Positions 41,692 to 51,581 of a stretch of 64,000 bases of DNA are shown piece by piece. Numbering within the stretch: the first letter of the stretch is position 1; each line of letters starts with the position of its first letter. The DNA is taken from positions 310,001 through 374,000 of the forward strand of contig CAWHQZ010000028.1 of assembly GCA_963831645.1 (NCBI GenBank), written 5' to 3'. The stretch is from CAWHQZ01 sp963831645 (GTDB taxonomy: Bacteria; Pseudomonadota; Alphaproteobacteria; Rhizobiales; Aestuariivirgaceae). The notes beneath the pieces are model-generated. The model ran no database searches. It was given only the letters and a program-made list of their open reading frames with translations, and was not told the origin of the DNA. The translations under genes were made by a program, and so were the position numbers.

Positions 41692-42678
41692 ATGCTGGCC
41701 AATCCCGCGTGGTCGAAGTTCCTCGACACCTACGGCATCATCTTGGTGGTGCTGGCGATGGTCGGCTTCCTCACCTGGACGCAGCCCGAATATTTCCTGT
41801 CGCTCGCCAACATCACCAACATCATCAAGCAGAACGCGTCCGCGACCTTGCTGGCGCTCGGCATGTTCGTCGTCATCGTGACGGCGGGAATCGATCTTTC
41901 GGTCGGTTCGATCATGGCGCTCGCCATGGTGTGCCTCGCCATCGCCGACAAGCGTCTCGGCCTGCCGTGGCCCGTCGTGATCCTCATCGGGCCGCTGGTC
42001 GGCATCGCCTGCGGGTTCGTCAACGGCATCGGCCTGACCTGGCTGCGGCTGCCGCACCCGTTCATCATGACCCTCGGCATGCTCAACATCGCCCGCGGCC
42101 TCACCAACCTCGTCACCAACGCCGCCCCGGTGTCAGGTCTCAAACCGGAAGTGCGCTACCTCGGCCAGAAGAACTTCGATTTCGGGGTTTTCGAGCCGCC
42201 TTCGGGCCTGCCGGCGAGCCTGTTCGTGGTCGCCATCGCCGCCTTCGTATTGTGGTTCTTCCTGTCGCGCACCAACATCGGACGCCATATCTATGCCATC
42301 GGCGGCAATCCCCAGGCGGCGCGCGTCTCCGGCATCAACGTCGACCGCGTGCTGGTCTACGTCTACACGATCTGCGGGTTCTTCGCCGGGCTTGCCGGGC
42401 TGCTGCTCGCCGGGCGGACCAACTCCGGCTTTCCCAACGCCGGCATCGGCGCCGAGCTCGACGCCATTGCCGCAGTCATCATCGGTGGCGCCTCATTCTT
42501 CGGCGGGCGCGGCAACATTCTGGGCGTGCTCGCCGGCGTCCTCATCATCGGCTTGTTGCGCAATGGTCTCAATCTCAATAATGTCAGCGTGTTCTGGCAG
42601 CAGATCCTCATTGGCATCGTCATCATTGCGGCGGTTTATGTCGATGTGCTGCGCAGAAGGGCCGCAGTCCGGAGTTGA
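41692..42678 (+). CDS. Inositol-type ABC transporter permease
   Basis: A 328-residue ribose/inositol-class permease with about nine membrane segments. 'VVIVTAGIDLSVGSIMALAM' is the family signature. 'RLPHPFIMTLGMLNIARG' and 'AVIIGGASFFGGRGNILGVL' (ATPase-coupling loop) follow. It starts two bases after the ATPase stop. Unlike the operon at 19.4 kb, this permease is a normal single-domain protein. Confidence 0.92.
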   Translation: MLANPAWSKFLDTYGIILVVLAMVGFLTWTQPEYFLSLANITNIIKQNASATLLALGMFVVIVTAGIDLSVGSIMALAMVCLAIADKRLGLPWPVVILIGPLVGIACGFVNGIGLTWLRLPHPFIMTLGMLNIARGLTNLVTNAAPVSGLKPEVRYLGQKNFDFGVFEPPSGLPASLFVVAIAAFVLWFFLSRTNIGRHIYAIGGNPQAARVSGINVDRVLVYVYTICGFFAGLAGLLLAGRTNSGFPNAGIGAELDAIAAVIIGGASFFGGRGNILGVLAGVLIIGLLRNGLNLNNVSVFWQQILIGIVIIAAVYVDVLRRRAAVRS

Positions 42679-42696
42679 TCCGCAAGGGAGGAACAA

Positions 42697-43602
42697 ATGA
42701 AGAAGCTGTTGCTGGCCGGCGTCGCGCTGGCCACGATGACCGTCGCTGCGCTTGCCGCCGATACCTATGTTCTCGGCATGAAGGGCCCCGGCGCGGGCAA
42801 CCCTTTCTGGGCCGCGGTCGAAAGCGGCGCCCTGGAGAAGGGCAAGGAACTCGGCGTCGATGTCGTCGTGCTGGCTCCGCCGGCTGAATCGGATGTGCAG
42901 GCGCAAATCGCCCAGATCGAGGACCAGATCGCCAAAGGCATCGCGGGTATCGCGCTTGCTCCAACCGATCCCAACGCGTTGGCGCCGGTTGTCGATGCCG
43001 CCAAGGCCAAAGGCATTCCGGTGGTGTTCGTCGACACCAAGGGCATCAATGAAGGCGTCACCTTCATCGGAACCAACAATGAAGCCGGCGCCAAGCTCGC
43101 CGCCGACTTCATTTGCTCCAAGATCGAAAAGGGCTCGGAAGTGGCGATCCTGCAGGGGATCGTTACCCAGTCCACGGGCCAGGCGCGCGCCGAGGGCGCC
43201 AAGGCCGGGCTCGAAGGCTGCGGCCTCAAGGTGGTCGCCGAACAGACGGCGGAATGGGATCGCGCCAAAGGTTTGTCCGTCACCGAGAATATTCTCACCG
43301 GCAATCCCAACATCAAGGCGATCTTCGCTTCCAACGACAACATGGCTCTGGGAGCCGTCGAGGCGCTGAAGGCCGCCAACAAGCTCGCCGCTGTGATGGT
43401 CGTCGGCTTCGACGCCAACCCCGACGCGGCAGCCTCGGTGCTGGCCGGCGAAATGACGGCCACCGTCGCCCAGTCGCCCAAGAACATGGGCGCGCTCGGC
43501 ATCGATGCGCTGACCAAGCTCAAGAGCGGCGGTACGCTCGAGGCGTGGGTCGATACCGGCACCGTCCTCGTCGACAAGAGCAACGCCGAGCAATACAAGT
43601 AG
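42697..43602 (+). CDS. Inositol-type periplasmic binding protein
   Basis: A 301-residue ribose-class binding protein. Signal peptide MKKLLLAGVALATMTVAALA. The ligand cleft motifs include 'GAGNPFWAAVESGALEKGKE', 'GIALAPTDPNALAPVVDAAK' and 'AIFASNDNMALGAVEALKAA'. SD GGGAGGAACAA. Placement beside iol genes and resemblance to inositol-binding IbpA-like proteins support inositol, but ribose or another polyol remains possible. Confidence 0.88.
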   Translation: MKKLLLAGVALATMTVAALAADTYVLGMKGPGAGNPFWAAVESGALEKGKELGVDVVVLAPPAESDVQAQIAQIEDQIAKGIAGIALAPTDPNALAPVVDAAKAKGIPVVFVDTKGINEGVTFIGTNNEAGAKLAADFICSKIEKGSEVAILQGIVTQSTGQARAEGAKAGLEGCGLKVVAEQTAEWDRAKGLSVTENILTGNPNIKAIFASNDNMALGAVEALKAANKLAAVMVVGFDANPDAAASVLAGEMTATVAQSPKNMGALGIDALTKLKSGGTLEAWVDTGTVLVDKSNAEQYK

Positions 43603-43617
43603 CGTGTTTCGCAGGAC

Positions 43618-43654
43618 CCTCTCCCCTCCGGGGAGAGGGTGGGGTGAGGGGCGT
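43618..43654. repeat. Dispersed palindromic repeat before prmB
   Basis: CCCTCTCCCC-TCC-GGGGAGAGGG followed by TGGGGTGAGGGGCG, the same family as 1646-1687. The G-rich tail lies just upstream of the prmB GTG start and may serve as its ribosome-binding site. Confidence 0.75.
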
Positions 43655-43656
43655 TC

Positions 43657-44577
43657 GTGGCTGATCCCGGGAACCCTGCGCAGGATCTCCTCACCGTTCG
43701 TGATTACCTGCGTTACGCGGTGAGTTGCTTCAGCGAAGCGGGTGTGTGCTATGGCCAGGGTACCGACAATGCGCTCGACGAGGCGGCCTTCCTCATCCTT
43801 GAATCGCTTCATCTGCCCATCGACGACATAAATCCGTTCGCCGATGCGCGTCTGACGGAGGTCGAGCGCCGTCTGCTGCTGGCCCGCATCGAGGAGCGGG
43901 TCACTACGCGCAAGCCTGCCGCCTATCTCCTGAAGCGCGCCTACATCCAGGACGTCCCGTTCTTTGTCGATGAGCGGGTGATCGTGCCGAGATCGTTTAT
44001 CGGCGAACTGCTGCTCTCCGACCTGCGGCATGGGATCGTCAAGGACAGCCAGACGGTGACCAGCGTGCTCGACCTCTGTACCGGTTCCGGCTGTCTCGCG
44101 ATTCTCGCCGCCAAGGTTTTTCCCAGCGCCCGGGTGGATGCCGTGGAGTTGTCGGCCGAGGCGATCGAAGTTGCCCGCAGCAATATCGACGCTTGCCCCG
44201 ACAGGCAGCGCATCTCGCTTCTTTCCGGCGACCTCTACGCTCCGGTAGCCGGAAAGCGGTACGACCTCATCGTCTCGAACCCCCCCTATGTGAGCGCTGC
44301 CGCCATGGCCTCGTTGCCGCCGGAGTATCGCCATGAGCCGCCGATGGCGCTGGCCGGTGGTTTGGACGGCCTCGACGTCGTGCGGCGCATCCTGGCGGGC
44401 GCGGCCGATCACCTGACCAGCAAGGGCGGGCTGCTGTGCGAAGTCGGCAGCGGCGCCAGCAGGCTTTCTCAGGAACGGCCTGACCTCGACTTCCTGTGGC
44501 TCGACACCGAGGCAAGTAAGCAAGAAGTGTTCTGGCTTCCCCGCGCTTCGCTCGCCCGCCGAAAGAAGCGACACTGA
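43657..44577 (+). CDS. prmB: 50S ribosomal protein L3 N5-glutamine methyltransferase
   Basis: A 306-residue SAM methyltransferase modifying a glutamine of ribosomal protein L3. The N-terminal helical domain is followed by motif I 'VLDLCTGSGCLAILAAKVFP', 'VDAVELSAEAIEVARSNI' and the catalytic 'YDLIVSNPPYVS', diagnostic for N5-glutamine methyltransferases. 'RKPAAYLLKRAYIQDVPFFV' distinguishes PrmB from PrmC. The start is GTG 43657. Confidence 0.92.
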   Translation: MADPGNPAQDLLTVRDYLRYAVSCFSEAGVCYGQGTDNALDEAAFLILESLHLPIDDINPFADARLTEVERRLLLARIEERVTTRKPAAYLLKRAYIQDVPFFVDERVIVPRSFIGELLLSDLRHGIVKDSQTVTSVLDLCTGSGCLAILAAKVFPSARVDAVELSAEAIEVARSNIDACPDRQRISLLSGDLYAPVAGKRYDLIVSNPPYVSAAAMASLPPEYRHEPPMALAGGLDGLDVVRRILAGAADHLTSKGGLLCEVGSGASRLSQERPDLDFLWLDTEASKQEVFWLPRASLARRKKRH

Positions 44578-44584
44578 ACCGCCG

Positions 44585-45827
44585 ATGAGAGAAACGCCAA
44601 AGGCGCCGCGCCGCGCCGCCTTCACCTTCATCTTCATCACGGTATTGCTCGACATGCTGGCGCTCGGCGTCATCATTCCGATCCTGCCGAAGCTGATCGA
44701 GCGCTTCGTCGCCGGCGACACTGCCTACGCGGCGCAGATCTACGGCCTCTTCACCACCGTGTGGTCGCTGATGCAGTTTCTGTTCTCGCCACTCCTCGGC
44801 GCGCTGTCCGACCGGTTCGGCAGAAGGCCGGTCGTGCTGTTGTCCAACCTGGGACTGGGCCTCGATTACCTCCTGATGGCGTGGGCTCCGAGTTCTGACC
44901 TGGCTGTTCGCCGGCCGCATTCTCTCAGGAATAACCTCGGCAAGCGTGACCACGGCCAATGCATACATCGCCGACGTCACCGAGCCCGACGCGAGGGCGG
45001 GCGCCTTCGGCATGCTGGGAGCCGCCTTCGGCATCGGGTTCGTCCTCGGCCCCGCGCTCGGCGGCTATCTCGGATCGATCGACCTGCGCCTCCCGTTCTG
45101 GGTGGCGGCGGGCCTCAGCATCGGCAATTTTCTCTATGGTTGTTTCGTGCTGCCGGAATCGCTGCCGCGGGAAAAGCGCGGTCCTTTCCGGCTTTCGCGG
45201 GCCAACCCAATCGGGGCGTTGAAGCTGCTCGGCGCCCATCGCGAACTGGCGAGCCTGGCGGCGGTGATCTTTCTCTACCAGCTCGCACACTGGTCGCTTT
45301 CGTCCATTTTCGTGCTCTACACCGATTACCGTTACGACTGGGACGCGCGCATGATCGGCCTTACCGTCGCTGCGGTCGGCGTGTGCTCCATGGTCGTGCA
45401 GGCGGGGTTGGTGAGACCCATCGTTGCGAAGATCGGCGAGCGCCGCGCCCTTTTTCTTGGCCTGACGGCTGGCGCGGCGGGGTTTATGATCTACGGCCTG
45501 GCGCCCAGCGGCTCCACCTTCTGGCTGGGCATTCCGGTAATGAGCCTGTGGGGGCTTGCCACCCCGGCGGCCTTTGCCCTCATGTCGCGTCGCGTCAGCG
45601 CGAGCGAGCAGGGCCAGCTGCAGGGCGCCAATGCCAGCATCGCCGGCATCGCCGGCCTGATCGGCCCCGGTTTCTTCACCCAGATTTTCGCCTGGTCGAT
45701 CAGCACCAGCGCCTCCCTGGCGCACCCGGGTCTGGGCTTCCTTGTCGCCGCCCTTGGCCTGCTTCTTGCCATGGCCATCGCATTCCAGGTCCATCCTCTA
45801 CGGCTGCCGCAGCATCCGCGGCCGTGA
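44585..45827 (+). CDS. MFS drug-efflux-type transporter (TetA-like), frameshifted
   Basis: A 12-helix major facilitator of the DHA1 class. 'LLDMLALGVIIPILPKLIER' is the TetA-like first helix with motif D1. 'GALSDRFGRRPVVLLSNLGL' is motif A. After a break at about 44893 the protein continues 'LTWLFAGRILSGITSAS', 'GFVLGPALGGYLG' (motif C) and 'SRRVSASEQGQLQGANAS'. One extra T explains the shift (413 residues if repaired). It begins seven bases after prmB. Substrate not predictable. Confidence 0.85.
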
Positions 45828-45850
45828 TGAACGGTGGGGGCGCCGAAGAT

Positions 45851-48337
45851 TCAGCGAGGCTTTGCCTTTCGCGTGGGTATAGCCGTCAGCGGGTCCTCCG
45901 GCCATGGATGTTTCGGGTACCGGCCGCGCATTTCGGCTCTGACCTGCCGATACGAACCGGCCCAGAAGCCGGCGAGGTCTCGCGTAATGGCGACCAGCCG
46001 GCCGGCGGGCGACAGGAGCTCGACTTTGAGCGCGATGCGCCCCTCGGCGAGCTCGGGTATCGACCGCAATCCAAACATCTCCTGGAGCCTGACGCGCAGC
46101 ACCGGTTCTCCTTCCCCATCGTATTCGATGGCGAGTACCGAGCCTGAAGGCACGGTCATGGCGGCGGGCAGGAGCCCGTCGAGTTGTCGCTTCTGCCGGC
46201 CAGACAGCATTCCCGAAAGGATCCGGTAGAGATCGAGAGCATCGAGTTGCCGGCGGCGCATCAGCCCCGCGAGGTGCGGCTCGAGCCAGGTCTGCAAAGA
46301 GTTGCCAAGACCCTCGTCCGACCAGTCCGGCCAATCGTGCTCGGGAAACGCGCGGCGCAGCCTCAGCACGCGGTGCCGGAGCGAGCGAGCTGCTTTGCTC
46401 CACGGCAGACCATCGAGCCCCATCAGCCGCACTCCGTCGAGCAGCGCTTTCGCAGCGAGTTGCGGATCGGGGTTCTCCAGCCGCCGTTCCGCCAGCACGA
46501 GCTCTCCGAGACGCTCCTGTTCGTAGGCGACTACCGCTTCCCTGCGGCGGTCCCAATGAACGGATTGAACCGGTATGATGTGATCAGCGAACAGCTCGCG
46601 CAGCGCCGCCTCCGCAAGCGGCGCGGCCAGGAAAACGCGGGCGTTGGTGGCGTTGCCATCCGTGGTGGCGACCGCGAGATACGGCTCGCCTGCCAAGGGG
46701 TCGGCGTCGTCGACCACCGCGCCACCGCCGCCGACAAGCTGGAAGTGGCCGTGCCGCTCGCGTCTTTTGGCCACGCGGTCGGGATAGGCCAGGGCCAACA
46801 GAGCACCCGCGTCGCTGCTGCGTGCTCCATTCGTTATCCCGGCGATTGCGGCGATCTGGCGGGCAGCAGCCTTGATCCTGCGTGCCGCTGCGGCATCTAC
46901 GGCCGGGCCGGGCGACGGCGAGCCATGCAGCGCCTCAAGTCGCGACGTTACACTGGCGTCTTTCAGGCCGCGGATGAGATCGCGCTCCCCGAGCAGCGCG
47001 GCGATGTCGGCCGCGGTTCTGCCCCATCCCTGTTCGGTTCCCCGCAGCACCATGTGGGCCAGCCGAGGATGAAGAGGCAGGACCACCATCTTGCGGCCGT
47101 GCTCGGTGATCCTGCCGTCGGCGGCAATGGCGTCGAGTGCTGCGAGCAGATCCTTCGCCTGGGCCCATGCGCCGGGTGGCGGGGGATCGAGGAGCCGCAA
47201 TGCCGATGGCTCGCGGGCGCCCCAGTTGGCGGCGGCGAGCGCAAACGGCGCGAGATCAGCTTGCAGAATCTCCGGCGGGTCGTGGGCTGCGCGCGAACGG
47301 GTTTCCTGTTCCGGCCACAGCCGATAGCAGACGCCGGGGCCCTGCCGGCCCGCCCGCCCGCGCCGCTGTTCGGCAGCCGCCGCCGAGACGCGCACGGTTT
47401 CGAGCCGCGTCATGCCGGTTGCGGGATCGAAGCGCGGCGTCCTCTTGAAACCCCCGTCGACGACGATGCCGATGCCGTCGATGGTGAGGCTCGTCTCTGC
47501 GATGGTCGTCGCCAGCACTACCTTGCGCGAGCCATGGGCTGGCGGCGCCAGGGCGCGGTCTTGCTCATCCGCGTCGAGCGCCCCGAAGAGCGGCAGCACC
47601 GTGACGCCGGCGGGAAGCCTGCTTGCGCCAAGCAGCCGCTCGGTGCGCCGAATTTCTGCCTCGCCGGGAAGGAAGGCGAGGATGCTGCCGTCATGACGGC
47701 GGATCGCGGTCGCCACCGCATCGGCGACGTCTGCTGCCACGGTTCGCCGGGTGCTGCGGCCGAGATGATGGAGAGCGACCGGATGCACCTTGCCGGCTGC
47801 CTGGAGGATGGGCGCCTTGCCCAGGAACGCCGATAGCCGTCCGGCGTCGAGCGTCGCCGACATGACGAGGATGCGCAGCTCGCTCCGCAGCGCCGCCTGG
47901 ACTTCGAGCGCCAGCGCCAATCCCAGATCGGCGTCCAGGCTTCGCTCATGGAACTCGTCGAAGATGAGCAGGCCCACCTCGCTGATCGCCGGATCGGCTT
48001 GCAGGCGCCGGGTGAGGATGCCCTCGGTCACGATCTCGATGCGGGTGCGGGAGGATATGCGCTCCTCGAACCGAATCCGGTAACCGACCGTGCCGCCCGG
48101 CGCCTCGCCGAGGAGCCGGGACATGTGACGGGCCGCCGACTGCACGGCCAGCCTTCGCGGCTCGAGCATCACGATTCTGCGCCCCTGCAGCCAGCCTTGG
48201 TCGCTGAGCCACAATGGAATCTTCGTCGTCTTGCCGGCGCCCGGTTCGGCAACCACGACGGCGCTGCCGCCCGCGGCGAGCGCCTCCTGGAGTTCCGGCA
48301 GAATCGCATCGATCGGCAGGGACGGGAGGGAAAGCAT
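45851..48337 (-). CDS. hrpB: ATP-dependent RNA helicase HrpB
   Basis: An ~828-residue DEAH/RHA-type helicase. Walker A 'VAEPGAGKTTKIPL', DEFH box 'LLIFDEFHERSLDADLGLAL', motif III 'ILVMSATLDAG', motif V 'VVLATTIAETSLTI', motif VI 'EQRRGRAGRQGPGVCYRLW'. The C-terminal HrpB domain (ending 'LTAIPTRKAKPR') is intact. ATG 48337 (MLSLPSLPIDAILPEL) fits the family; 11 extra codons are possible upstream. It is divergent from zwf. Confidence 0.93.
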   Translation of the reverse strand: MLSLPSLPIDAILPELQEALAAGGSAVVVAEPGAGKTTKIPLWLSDQGWLQGRRIVMLEPRRLAVQSAARHMSRLLGEAPGGTVGYRIRFEERISSRTRIEIVTEGILTRRLQADPAISEVGLLIFDEFHERSLDADLGLALALEVQAALRSELRILVMSATLDAGRLSAFLGKAPILQAAGKVHPVALHHLGRSTRRTVAADVADAVATAIRRHDGSILAFLPGEAEIRRTERLLGASRLPAGVTVLPLFGALDADEQDRALAPPAHGSRKVVLATTIAETSLTIDGIGIVVDGGFKRTPRFDPATGMTRLETVRVSAAAAEQRRGRAGRQGPGVCYRLWPEQETRSRAAHDPPEILQADLAPFALAAANWGAREPSALRLLDPPPPGAWAQAKDLLAALDAIAADGRITEHGRKMVVLPLHPRLAHMVLRGTEQGWGRTAADIAALLGERDLIRGLKDASVTSRLEALHGSPSPGPAVDAAAARRIKAAARQIAAIAGITNGARSSDAGALLALAYPDRVAKRRERHGHFQLVGGGGAVVDDADPLAGEPYLAVATTDGNATNARVFLAAPLAEAALRELFADHIIPVQSVHWDRRREAVVAYEQERLGELVLAERRLENPDPQLAAKALLDGVRLMGLDGLPWSKAARSLRHRVLRLRRAFPEHDWPDWSDEGLGNSLQTWLEPHLAGLMRRRQLDALDLYRILSGMLSGRQKRQLDGLLPAAMTVPSGSVLAIEYDGEGEPVLRVRLQEMFGLRSIPELAEGRIALKVELLSPAGRLVAITRDLAGFWAGSYRQVRAEMRGRYPKHPWPEDPLTAIPTRKAKPR

Positions 48338-48407
48338 GGCTGATTCGTCTGGTTTCACCGAAACCGCCATGTTACGAGCCCGCTCTCGTTACAACCATGC
48401 GCGACCG

Positions 48408-49889
48408 ATGAGCGCTCAGACCACACCGGTTCAGGCTTTCGATCTCGTCGTCTTCGGCGGAACCGGCGACCTGGCGGTCCGCAAGCTGATGCCGGCGCTC
48501 TTTCACCGGGACCGTGACGGCCAGCTGCCGGACGAGGCGCGGGTGATCAGCCTCTCGCGCAAGCCGGCCACGGACGAAGCCTACCGGGCAAGGATTGCGG
48601 CGGGCCTCGAACGCCACGTCGCCGCCGAAGCCCGAAACGAGAAGGTGCTGGCGAGGTTTCTCGGCCGTCTCCGGCATCTCGTGCTCGACGTGCGGGGCGA
48701 CGTGGGCTGGGGTGAACTGCGCCGTCTTCTCGCCGAGGCTCCTGAGCGCGTTCGCGTCTTCTACATGGCGACGGCGCCTGAGCTGTTCTGCATAGCCGCC
48801 CAGCGGCTCGGGGCTGAAGGGTTCGTGACGCCCGCGACCCGGCTCGTGCTCGAGAAGCCGATCGGCAAGGACCTCGCGAGCGCCCGGGCCATCAACGACG
48901 AGGTCGGCAGGATCTTTGCCGAGCGGCAAATATTCCGCATCGATCACTTTCTGGGCAAGGAGACGGTGCAGAATCTCATGGTTCTGCGCTTTGCCAATTC
49001 ACTGTTCGAGCCTCTGTGGTCCAGCGGCGCTGTCGATCACGTGCAGATCACCGTGGCTGAAACATTAGGCGTCGACGGCCGTGCCGCCTACTACGACTCC
49101 GCCGGTGCTCTGCGCGACATGGTTCAAAATCACCTGATCCAGCTTCTCTGCCTGGTGGCGATGGAGCCGCCGCGCCATTTCGACGCCGATGCGGTGCGCG
49201 ACGAAAAGATCAAGGTGCTGCGGAGCCTGCGGCCGCTGGCCGGTGCCCAGGTGGCGCAGGCGGTCGTGCGCGGCCAATACATCGCCGGGGCCGTCAACGG
49301 TGTCGCGGTGCCGGGATTTGCCGACGAGGTCGGCCGGCCGACCGACACGGAGACCTTCGTGGCGCTCAAGGTGAACATCGACAATTGGCGCTGGGCGGGC
49401 GTGCCGTTCTATCTCCGCACCGGCAAGCGCCTGCCGCATCGCGTTTCCGAGATACTGGTGCAGTTTCGCGGCATTCCGCATTCGATTTTTGGCCCTGATG
49501 CCGGTGCCATTCAGCCCAACCGGCTGGTGGTGCGCCTGCAGCCCGACGAGGGCGTGCAGCTTCGGCTCATGAGCAAGGACCCGGGGCCCGGCCGCATGCG
49601 CCTGAAGGCGACGCCGCTCAATCTGTCGTATGCCGACGCTTTCAAGATCCGCTGGCCGGAGGCCTACGAGCGCCTGCTGCTTGATGTCGTGCGCGGCGAT
49701 GGCACGCTCTTCATGCGCCGCGACGAGGTCGAAACCGCATGGAGCTGGATCGAATCCGTTCTCTCCGAGTGGCGAAAGGCCGGCGAGCCGGTGAGCACCT
49801 ACGCGGCCGGCTCCTGGGGCCCCTCGCCGTCCGTCGCGCTGATGGCCCGCGACGGCCGCAACTGGGCGGACCTGCCGCATGAGGCATGA
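48408..49889 (+). CDS. zwf: Glucose-6-phosphate 1-dehydrogenase
   Basis: A 493-residue enzyme oxidising glucose-6-phosphate to 6-phosphogluconolactone with NAD(P)+. The Rossmann motif is 'LVVFGGTGDLAVRKLMPAL' and the active site is 'FRIDHFLGKETVQNLMVLRF' (His base and Lys). 'VLEKPIGKDLASARAIN' is also diagnostic. The frame extends upstream, but ATG 48408 matches the family start. First gene of the overlapping zwf-pgl-glk-eda operon. Confidence 0.95.
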   Translation: MSAQTTPVQAFDLVVFGGTGDLAVRKLMPALFHRDRDGQLPDEARVISLSRKPATDEAYRARIAAGLERHVAAEARNEKVLARFLGRLRHLVLDVRGDVGWGELRRLLAEAPERVRVFYMATAPELFCIAAQRLGAEGFVTPATRLVLEKPIGKDLASARAINDEVGRIFAERQIFRIDHFLGKETVQNLMVLRFANSLFEPLWSSGAVDHVQITVAETLGVDGRAAYYDSAGALRDMVQNHLIQLLCLVAMEPPRHFDADAVRDEKIKVLRSLRPLAGAQVAQAVVRGQYIAGAVNGVAVPGFADEVGRPTDTETFVALKVNIDNWRWAGVPFYLRTGKRLPHRVSEILVQFRGIPHSIFGPDAGAIQPNRLVVRLQPDEGVQLRLMSKDPGPGRMRLKATPLNLSYADAFKIRWPEAYERLLLDVVRGDGTLFMRRDEVETAWSWIESVLSEWRKAGEPVSTYAAGSWGPSPSVALMARDGRNWADLPHEA

Positions 49890-50577
49890 ACGCCGCTTCG
49901 AGGCGCCGGTCGCCATGGCCGCCGCACTCGCCTTCGATCTTGCGGCAGGATTGCGCGCCGACATTGCTGACCGCGGCCGGGCTTCGCTGATCGTTTCCGG
50001 CGGCCGGACGCCGACCCGGCTCTACGATCGCCTGTCGAATGCTGCCCTTGACTGGCGGCAGGTGAGCATGAGCCTCGCCGATGAACGTCTGGTCCCGCTC
50101 ACGCACCGGCAATCCAATGCCCGCTTCGTCGGCGAGCATCTTCTGCAGGGCAAGGCTTCTGCGGCGAGCTTCCTTCCCCTCTGGCCGGGCTCGGGTGATC
50201 CCCTGGCGTCCGCCGCGGCGGTATTGAAGCGCCTGCCGCGCCCGTTCACGGCGGTCGTTCTCGGCGTCGGTGAGGACGGTCACACGGCATCGCTGTTTCC
50301 CGATGCACCCGGGCTCGCGCGAGCACTCGATCCTGCGAGCTGCGAGGAGGCGGTCGAAGTTCGGGCAGCCGAAGGCCGGGAGGCCCGCCTCTCCCTGACG
50401 CTTCGCGCATTGTGCGACACACTGCTGGTCGTGCTGATCTTCGAGGGTCCCGCCAAACGCCGCATTTTCGAGGAGGCCCTGAAGCCCGGCAGGATCGAGG
50501 AGTTGCCGGTACGCGCCGTCCTGCGCCAGACCCGTGCGCCTGTGGACATCTATTGGTCGGCCGGGACCTCGGCATGA
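49879..50577 (+). CDS. pgl: 6-phosphogluconolactonase
   Basis: A 232-residue DevB-type lactonase hydrolysing 6-phosphogluconolactone. 'SLIVSGGRTPTRLYDRL' is the phosphate-binding loop, 'MSLADERLVPLTHRQSNAR' a signature, and 'VVLGVGEDGHTASLFPDAPG' the active-site stretch. It overlaps zwf by 11 bases and glk by four. Confidence 0.94.
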   Translation: MRHERRFEAPVAMAAALAFDLAAGLRADIADRGRASLIVSGGRTPTRLYDRLSNAALDWRQVSMSLADERLVPLTHRQSNARFVGEHLLQGKASAASFLPLWPGSGDPLASAAAVLKRLPRPFTAVVLGVGEDGHTASLFPDAPGLARALDPASCEEAVEVRAAEGREARLSLTLRALCDTLLVVLIFEGPAKRRIFEEALKPGRIEELPVRAVLRQTRAPVDIYWSAGTSA

Positions 50578-51581
50578 CGCAAGGGAAGTCCGCAGCCGAT
50601 GCATATCCGGTTCTGATCGGTGACATCGGCGGTACCAACGCGCGGTTCGGGCTTGTAACGGCCAGGGGAGCGATGCCTGCGGAGATAGAAACGCTCTCCA
50701 ACGCATCTTATCCCTCGCTGGTTGCCGCCCTGGGTCACTATCTGGAGATGGCCGGCAGCGTGCGACCCCGCCGCGCCTGTATCGCCGTCGCCGGACCGGT
50801 CGAAACCGGCCGTTTCCGCCTCACCAACCGGCCGCAGTGGGATACCGATCTCGCGAGCGTCAGCAGGGCGCACGCTTTCTCGCTTCTGACGGTCATCAAC
50901 GATTTTGAGGCTCTCGCCGAATCCGTGCCGCTCCTGGAGCACCCCGAGCTCATGCCGATTGGGTCAACGACGGCTGCTTACGAGGACGGGCCGAAAGCGG
51001 TCATCGGTCCGGGCACCGGGCTGGGCATTGGCGTTTCGGTAAAGACGCCGCTCGGCTGGATGGCGGTGCCGGGCGAAGGCGGGCACATGGAAATGGCGAC
51101 ACCCGATCCCCTGGGACGCGCGGTGATCGAACATTTGCGCACGACCCGCGAGCGGGTATCGGCCGAAAGGTGTTTGTCCGGTCCCGGCATTGAGCAGTTG
51201 CATCTGTCGCTGGGCGAGGTGCAGGGCCGCCCGCGCCAGCCGCTCACGGCCGCTGCCCTCAGCGAGCGCGCCGTCGCGGGAGAAGCAGATGCCCGCCAGA
51301 CGGTCGCCGTCTTCTTCAGCCTGCTCGCAAGCCTCGCCGGCGACGTGGCTCTGCTTTTCGGCGCCCGCGGGGGTGTGTATCTGGGCGGCGGGGTCACGGA
51401 ACGGCTGGCGAAACTTATCGATCATCGCCGGTTCCGTGAGGCCTTCGAGAACAAGGGTCGCCTCAAGCCCTATCTGGAGGCCATTCCGGTGAACATCATA
51501 GCTGCGGAAATGCCGGCATTGCGTGGCTGCGCGGCTCATCTCGAGCGCCTGGCGACCTGGGAGCGTGGGGACGTCCGATGA
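50574..51581 (+). CDS. glk: Glucokinase
   Basis: A 335-residue bacterial glucokinase phosphorylating glucose with ATP. 'VLIGDIGGTNARFGLV' is the ATP phosphate motif, 'LTVINDFEALAESVP' holds the catalytic Asp, 'IGPGTGLGIGVSV' is the second phosphate loop, and 'VPGEGGHMEMATPD' carries glucose-binding glutamate and histidine residues. Start and stop overlap its neighbours as ATGA. Confidence 0.94.
   Translation: MTQGKSAADAYPVLIGDIGGTNARFGLVTARGAMPAEIETLSNASYPSLVAALGHYLEMAGSVRPRRACIAVAGPVETGRFRLTNRPQWDTDLASVSRAHAFSLLTVINDFEALAESVPLLEHPELMPIGSTTAAYEDGPKAVIGPGTGLGIGVSVKTPLGWMAVPGEGGHMEMATPDPLGRAVIEHLRTTRERVSAERCLSGPGIEQLHLSLGEVQGRPRQPLTAAALSERAVAGEADARQTVAVFFSLLASLAGDVALLFGARGGVYLGGGVTERLAKLIDHRRFREAFENKGRLKPYLEAIPVNIIAAEMPALRGCAAHLERLATWERGDVR

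Noticed and set aside
42493..44721. A 742-codon open frame on the minus strand
   Set aside because: It lies opposite the inositol permease, binding protein and prmB, all clearly real. It is a high-GC antisense shadow without domain motifs.
46184..47836. A 550-codon open frame on the plus strand
   Set aside because: Antisense to hrpB; composition follows its codon positions and no family is recognisable.
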